Below are positions 60,946 to 64,000 of a DNA stretch of 64,000 nt, in pieces. The translations under genes and the position numbers were made by a program. The DNA comes from Stenotrophomonas sp. UBA7346 (GTDB taxonomy: Bacteria; Pseudomonadota; Gammaproteobacteria; Xanthomonadales; Xanthomonadaceae): the NCBI GenBank assembly GCA_002471015.1, contig DKPB01000001.1, positions 18,282 to 82,281 of the forward strand, read 5' to 3'. Under the pieces are notes generated by a model. It searched no databases. It worked only from the letters and a program-made list of their open reading frames with translations, and had not been told where the DNA came from. The first letter of the stretch is position 1. Every line of letters begins with the position of its first letter.

Positions 60946-61562
60946 ACGCGGCTCCGCTCACGGGTGGCGCTGGCAGTGTCCAGCAAGGGGCGCAACTGGG
61001 CGTCAATGGCCTCGCGGGCACGGAAGATCCGCGACCGCACCGTGCCGATCGGGCAACCCATTTTCTGCGCGATGTCCTCGTAACTCATGCCTTCCACCTC
61101 TCGCAACGTAATGGCTGAGCGCAGCTCTTCGGGCAGCGCGTCAACCGCCTTCATCACGGTCTGTTCCAGTTCCTGGCGCATCAACTCACGCTCGGGCGTG
61201 TCGTTGTCACGCAACCGCACGCCGCTGTCGAACTGCTCGGCGTCACCGATCTCGATGTCATCGGTGGGCGGTCGCCGATTGTGTGCTGCCAGGTAGTTTT
61301 TTGCGGTATTCACGGCGATCCGATGCAACCAGGTATAGAACTGGGCGTCGCCACGGAAATTCCCGATCGCGCGGTAGGCGCGGACGAAAGTGTCCTGGGC
61401 CACGTCCTGACATTCACTCCAGTCGGCGATGTAGCGCCCGATCAGCGCAATGATCCGATGCTGGTACTTGCGCACCAGGACATCGAACGCTGCGCTTTCG
61501 CCGCGCTGCACGCGCCGGACCAGTTCCAGGTCCAGCTCCTGTGGTGTTTCAACCTCGGCCAT
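60942..61562 (-). CDS. rpoE: Sigma-E-type RNA polymerase sigma factor
   Basis: 206 residues from MAEVETPQEL; AGGAG lies ten bases upstream, and the longer frame upstream is not family-like. Region 2 has DVLVRKYQHRIIALIGRYI and DVAQDTFVRAYRAIGNFRG. Region 4 has LPEELRSAITLREVEGMSYEDIAQKMG, very close to E. coli RpoE/AlgU. It drives the envelope-stress regulon. Held by RseA, encoded next. A matching promoter lies upstream, indicating autoregulation. Confidence 0.95.
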   Translation of the reverse strand: MAEVETPQELDLELVRRVQRGESAAFDVLVRKYQHRIIALIGRYIADWSECQDVAQDTFVRAYRAIGNFRGDAQFYTWLHRIAVNTAKNYLAAHNRRPPTDDIEIGDAEQFDSGVRLRDNDTPERELMRQELEQTVMKAVDALPEELRSAITLREVEGMSYEDIAQKMGCPIGTVRSRIFRAREAIDAQLRPLLDTASATRERSRV

Positions 61563-61601
61563 TCGGGCCGCACTCCTGTCAGCCCAACCGACGTCGGGCA
61601 A

Positions 61602-61628
61602 TATGACCGCTACTCGCGGCAAAAGTTC
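61602..61628 (-). promoter_or_regulatory. Sigma-E-type promoter upstream of rpoE
   Basis: On the minus strand GAACTT (61628-61623), 16-bp spacer and TCATA (61606-61602). This fits the sigma-E pattern GAACTT-N16-TCnnA. It would start transcription about 33 bases before the rpoE ATG. Confidence 0.65.
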
Positions 61629-61798
61629 AGTCCCTTCCGCAGAGGGGGCCGCACCAGCTTTTAACTCCCGTTCGGTTAGCCTGCGGGGACCGCTGCTGCC
61701 ACGAACGCATCACATCCCCAAGCATTGGGATTTGACGGCGGGGAAACAACCTCTGGATCATAGCGGTCTTCTCCATACACAACCGGATGGAACGTCCC

Positions 61799-63862
61799 AT
61801 GCTCTCAGGCTTCGACGGGCTCCGCTTCAATCATTGGCATACCGAGCTGCGCGAGGATGGCGTGGCTGTACTCAGCCTCGACCGCAAGGACAGCCCGGTC
61901 AATGCCATGTCGCAGGACGTGCTGCTGGAACTGGGCGACATCATCGAGCGCCTGGCCATCGACCCGCCCAAGGGCGTGGTGGTGCGCTCGACCAAGGCGG
62001 CCGGCTTCATCGCCGGTGCGGACCTGAAGGAGTTCCAGGAGTTCGACCGCCGCGGCACCGTCAACGACGCCATCCGCCGCGGCCAGAGCGTCTACCAGAA
62101 GCTGGCCGAACTGCCCTGCCCGACCGTGGCCGCCATCCACGGCCACTGCCTGGGCGGCGGCACCGAGCTGGCACTGGCCTGCCGCTACCGCGTGGCGTCC
62201 AACGATCCGTCCACCCGTATCGGCCTGCCCGAAACCCAGCTGGGCATCTTCCCGGGCTGGGGCGGCAGCTCGCGCCTGCCGCAGCTGGTGGGCGCACCGG
62301 CAGCGATGGACATGATGCTGACCGGCCGCACCCTGTCGGCCTCGGCCGCGCGCGGCATTGGCCTGGTCGACAAGGTCGCCGCCCCGGCGGTGCTGCTGGA
62401 TGCAGCGGTGGCACTGGTACAGACCGGCGTGACCCGGCCGTTCAAGCAACGCGCCACCGCCTGGGCCACCAATACCTTCCTTGCCCGCAAGATCCTGGCC
62501 CCGCAGATGGCCAAGCAGGTCGCGCGCAAGGCCAAGAAGGACCAGTATCCGGCGCCGTATGCGCTGATCAGCACCTGGGAACGCACCGGTGGCAGCCCGA
62601 TCCAGAAGCGTCTGGATGCCGAACGCCGCACCGTGGTCAAGCTGGCAAGCAGCCCGACCGCGCGCAACCTGATCCGCATCTTCTTCCTGACCGAGCGGCT
62701 CAAGGGCCTGGGTGGCAAGGACTCGGGCATCAGGCACGTGCACGTGGTCGGCGCCGGCGTGATGGGCGGCGATATTGCTGCCTGGGCGGCCTACAAGGGC
62801 TTCAACGTGACCCTGCAGGACCGCGAGCAGCGTTTCATCGACCCGGCCATGACCCGCGCGCAGGCGCTGTTCGACAAAAAGGTGCGTGACGAGAGCAAGC
62901 GCCCGGAAGTGGCCGCACGGCTGAAGGCCGATCTGGCCGGTGACGGCGTTGCCGATGCCGACCTGGTGATCGAGGCCATCATCGAGAACCCGGAAGCCAA
63001 GCGTGCGCTGTACCAGACGCTGGAACCGAAGATGAAGGCCGATGCGCTGCTGACCACCAACACCTCGTCCATCCCGCTGGTCGAGCTGCGTGACCACATC
63101 CAGCGCCCGGCACAATTCGCTGGTCTGCATTACTTCAACCCGGTCGCGCAGATGCCGTTGGTGGAGATCATCCACCACGACGGCATGGCGCCGCAAACCG
63201 AGAAGCGCCTGGCTGCGTTCTGCAAGGCGCTAGGCAAGTTCCCGGTGCCGGTGGCCGGCACGCCCGGCTTCCTGGTCAACCGCGTGCTGTTCCCGTACAT
63301 GCTGGAGGCTGCCACCGCCTACGCCGAGGGCATTCCCGGCCCGGTGATCGACAAGGCTGCGGTCAAGTTCGGCATGCCGATGGGCCCGATCGAACTGCTG
63401 GATACGGTGGGCCTGGACGTGGCCGCTGGCGTGGGCAAGGAGCTGGCGCCGTTCCTGGGCCTGCAGATTCCGGCGGCGCTGGCCACGGTGGAACAGGGCA
63501 AGCGCGGCAAAAAGGACGGCCAGGGCATCTACAAGTGGGAGAACGGCCGCGCGGTGAAGCCGGAAGTGGCCAAGGACTACCAGGCCCCATCGGACCTGGA
63601 AGACCGCCTGATCCTGCCGCTGCTCAACGAAGCGGTGGCCTGCCTGCACGACGGCGTGGTGGCCGATGCCGACCTGCTCGATGCCGGCGTGATCTTCGGC
63701 ACGGGGTTTGCCCCGTTCCGTGGCGGCCCGATCCAGTACATCCGCGCAACCGGCGCCGATACCCTGGTGGAGAAGCTGAAGACCTTGCAGGCCCGCCATG
63801 GCGACCGATTTGCACCGCGCCAGGGCTGGGACATGGCGGTGTTGCGCGAGCCGGTGGCTTGA
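61799..63862 (+). CDS. Bifunctional enoyl-CoA hydratase / 3-hydroxyacyl-CoA dehydrogenase (FadB/FadJ type)
   Basis: 687 residues from MLSGFDGL; an ATG at 61787 would add four residues. The crotonase half shows FIAGADLKEF, HGHCLGGGTELALACRYR and LPETQLGIFPGWGG. The NAD half has VVGAGVMGGDIAA near residue 318, TNTSS, HYFNPVAQMPLVEI and GTPGFLVNRVL. It carries out the hydration and second oxidation of beta-oxidation. The thiolase subunit gene fadA is not downstream; the gene is followed by a terminator. Divergent from rpoE. Confidence 0.93.
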   Translation: MLSGFDGLRFNHWHTELREDGVAVLSLDRKDSPVNAMSQDVLLELGDIIERLAIDPPKGVVVRSTKAAGFIAGADLKEFQEFDRRGTVNDAIRRGQSVYQKLAELPCPTVAAIHGHCLGGGTELALACRYRVASNDPSTRIGLPETQLGIFPGWGGSSRLPQLVGAPAAMDMMLTGRTLSASAARGIGLVDKVAAPAVLLDAAVALVQTGVTRPFKQRATAWATNTFLARKILAPQMAKQVARKAKKDQYPAPYALISTWERTGGSPIQKRLDAERRTVVKLASSPTARNLIRIFFLTERLKGLGGKDSGIRHVHVVGAGVMGGDIAAWAAYKGFNVTLQDREQRFIDPAMTRAQALFDKKVRDESKRPEVAARLKADLAGDGVADADLVIEAIIENPEAKRALYQTLEPKMKADALLTTNTSSIPLVELRDHIQRPAQFAGLHYFNPVAQMPLVEIIHHDGMAPQTEKRLAAFCKALGKFPVPVAGTPGFLVNRVLFPYMLEAATAYAEGIPGPVIDKAAVKFGMPMGPIELLDTVGLDVAAGVGKELAPFLGLQIPAALATVEQGKRGKKDGQGIYKWENGRAVKPEVAKDYQAPSDLEDRLILPLLNEAVACLHDGVVADADLLDAGVIFGTGFAPFRGGPIQYIRATGADTLVEKLKTLQARHGDRFAPRQGWDMAVLREPVA

Positions 63863-63886
63863 GTTCTGCGCCTGATTGATTGAACA

Positions 63887-63916
63887 AAAACGGAGCCGCG
63901 AGGCTCCGTTTTCTTT
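63887..63916 (+). terminator. Strong terminator after the fadB/fadJ-type gene
   Basis: AAAACGGAGCC-GCGA-GGCTCCGTTTT followed by CTTTT, 24 bp after the stop. Confidence 0.95.
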
Positions 63917-63939
63917 TGCCGCAATGATTGGGCGCGCTG

Positions 63940-64000
63940 CGCCCTCCCTCTCCCCCTCTCCCCCTCTCCCCAACCCCTCTCCCGCAAGGGGAGAGGGGCT
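63940..64000. repeat. CCCTCTCCC-type repeat tract, continues past the window
   Basis: CCCTCTCCCCCTCTCCCC iterations ending in CCCCTCTCCCGC-AA-GGGGAGAGGGG. It is the same family as the palindromes at 2401 and 2493 and within icmF. It runs off the window edge. Confidence 0.75.

Noticed and set aside
58255..61083. 942-codon plus-strand frame
   Set aside because: It is antisense to degP and rseA; high GC leaves the opposite frames open. No family motif and no ribosome-binding site.
1..64000. tRNA, rRNA, prophage or insertion-sequence remnants
   Set aside because: No cloverleaf with CCA-type ends, no transposase or integrase motifs and no att-like duplications were seen on reading; a dedicated tRNA scan would be decisive.

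Overview
The window is a continuous stretch of a GC-rich gammaproteobacterial chromosome of the Xanthomonadaceae, most likely Stenotrophomonas or a close relative. Three things point there. Short palindromic repeats beginning GTAG with the core TGCCGAGCCATGCTCGGCA match the SMAG repeats known from Stenotrophomonas maltophilia. The gene order rpoE - rseA - degP/mucD - lepA - lepB - DUF4845 - rnc - era - recO is that of this lineage. Many proteins (NPP phosphodiesterase, DUF2058, YgjP-like peptidase, PhaZ7-like depolymerase) have Xanthomonad character. I see no tRNA, rRNA, CRISPR array, prophage or insertion sequence.

Layout. Bases 1-9041 hold a truncated cation transporter, an Hsp70-like protein followed by a repeat block, an ECF sigma / anti-sigma / DUF4097 operon, an NPP-type phosphodiesterase, a small MscS channel, a SotB-like exporter, an acetyltransferase and a DksA-like zinc-finger protein. 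Bases 9144-10408 are a broken periplasmic catalase fused to the last ankyrin repeat of what was probably its AnkB partner. Bases 10560-30778 are accessory and housekeeping genes: sstT-azlC-azlD, a cardiolipin-synthase-like enzyme, an HDOD protein, a GGDEF-EAL protein, a divergent argO/argP pair, a PhaZ7-like PHB depolymerase, an M14 peptidase, an acyltransferase, a lipoprotein MBL-fold protein and a Tat-exported LD-carboxypeptidase.

Bases 31016-36005 hold icmF (fused B12-dependent acyl-CoA mutase with its G-protein chaperone) divergent from a leucine/valine dehydrogenase, a pairing that fits branched-chain amino-acid metabolism. Further on come a subtilisin autotransporter, a thiolase, two Ala-rich lipoproteins, a CHASE3-GAF-GGDEF cyclase, an AidB-like acyl-CoA dehydrogenase, a flavin monooxygenase and a cold-shock gene. 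A purine/cell-wall salvage run (MTIP phosphorylase, hpt, nagZ) follows, then a DsbA-like protein, a CYTH protein, rlmD and a REC-Hpt protein. Bases 52610-61562 are the recO-to-rpoE block on the minus strand, with a recognisable sigma-E-type promoter in front of rpoE. The window ends with a FadB/FadJ-type beta-oxidation enzyme, a terminator and a repeat tract.

The most notable observations are repeats intruding into genes. icmF carries three in-frame repeat-derived segments in its interdomain linkers, and one SMAG copy supplies the stop codon of the Hsp70-like gene. Other points of interest are the multiply broken katB-ankB locus with an intact palindrome upstream, the PhaZ7-type depolymerase with its triad spacing preserved, and the tandem Ala-rich lipoproteins. 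I found no clearly undescribed multi-gene system.
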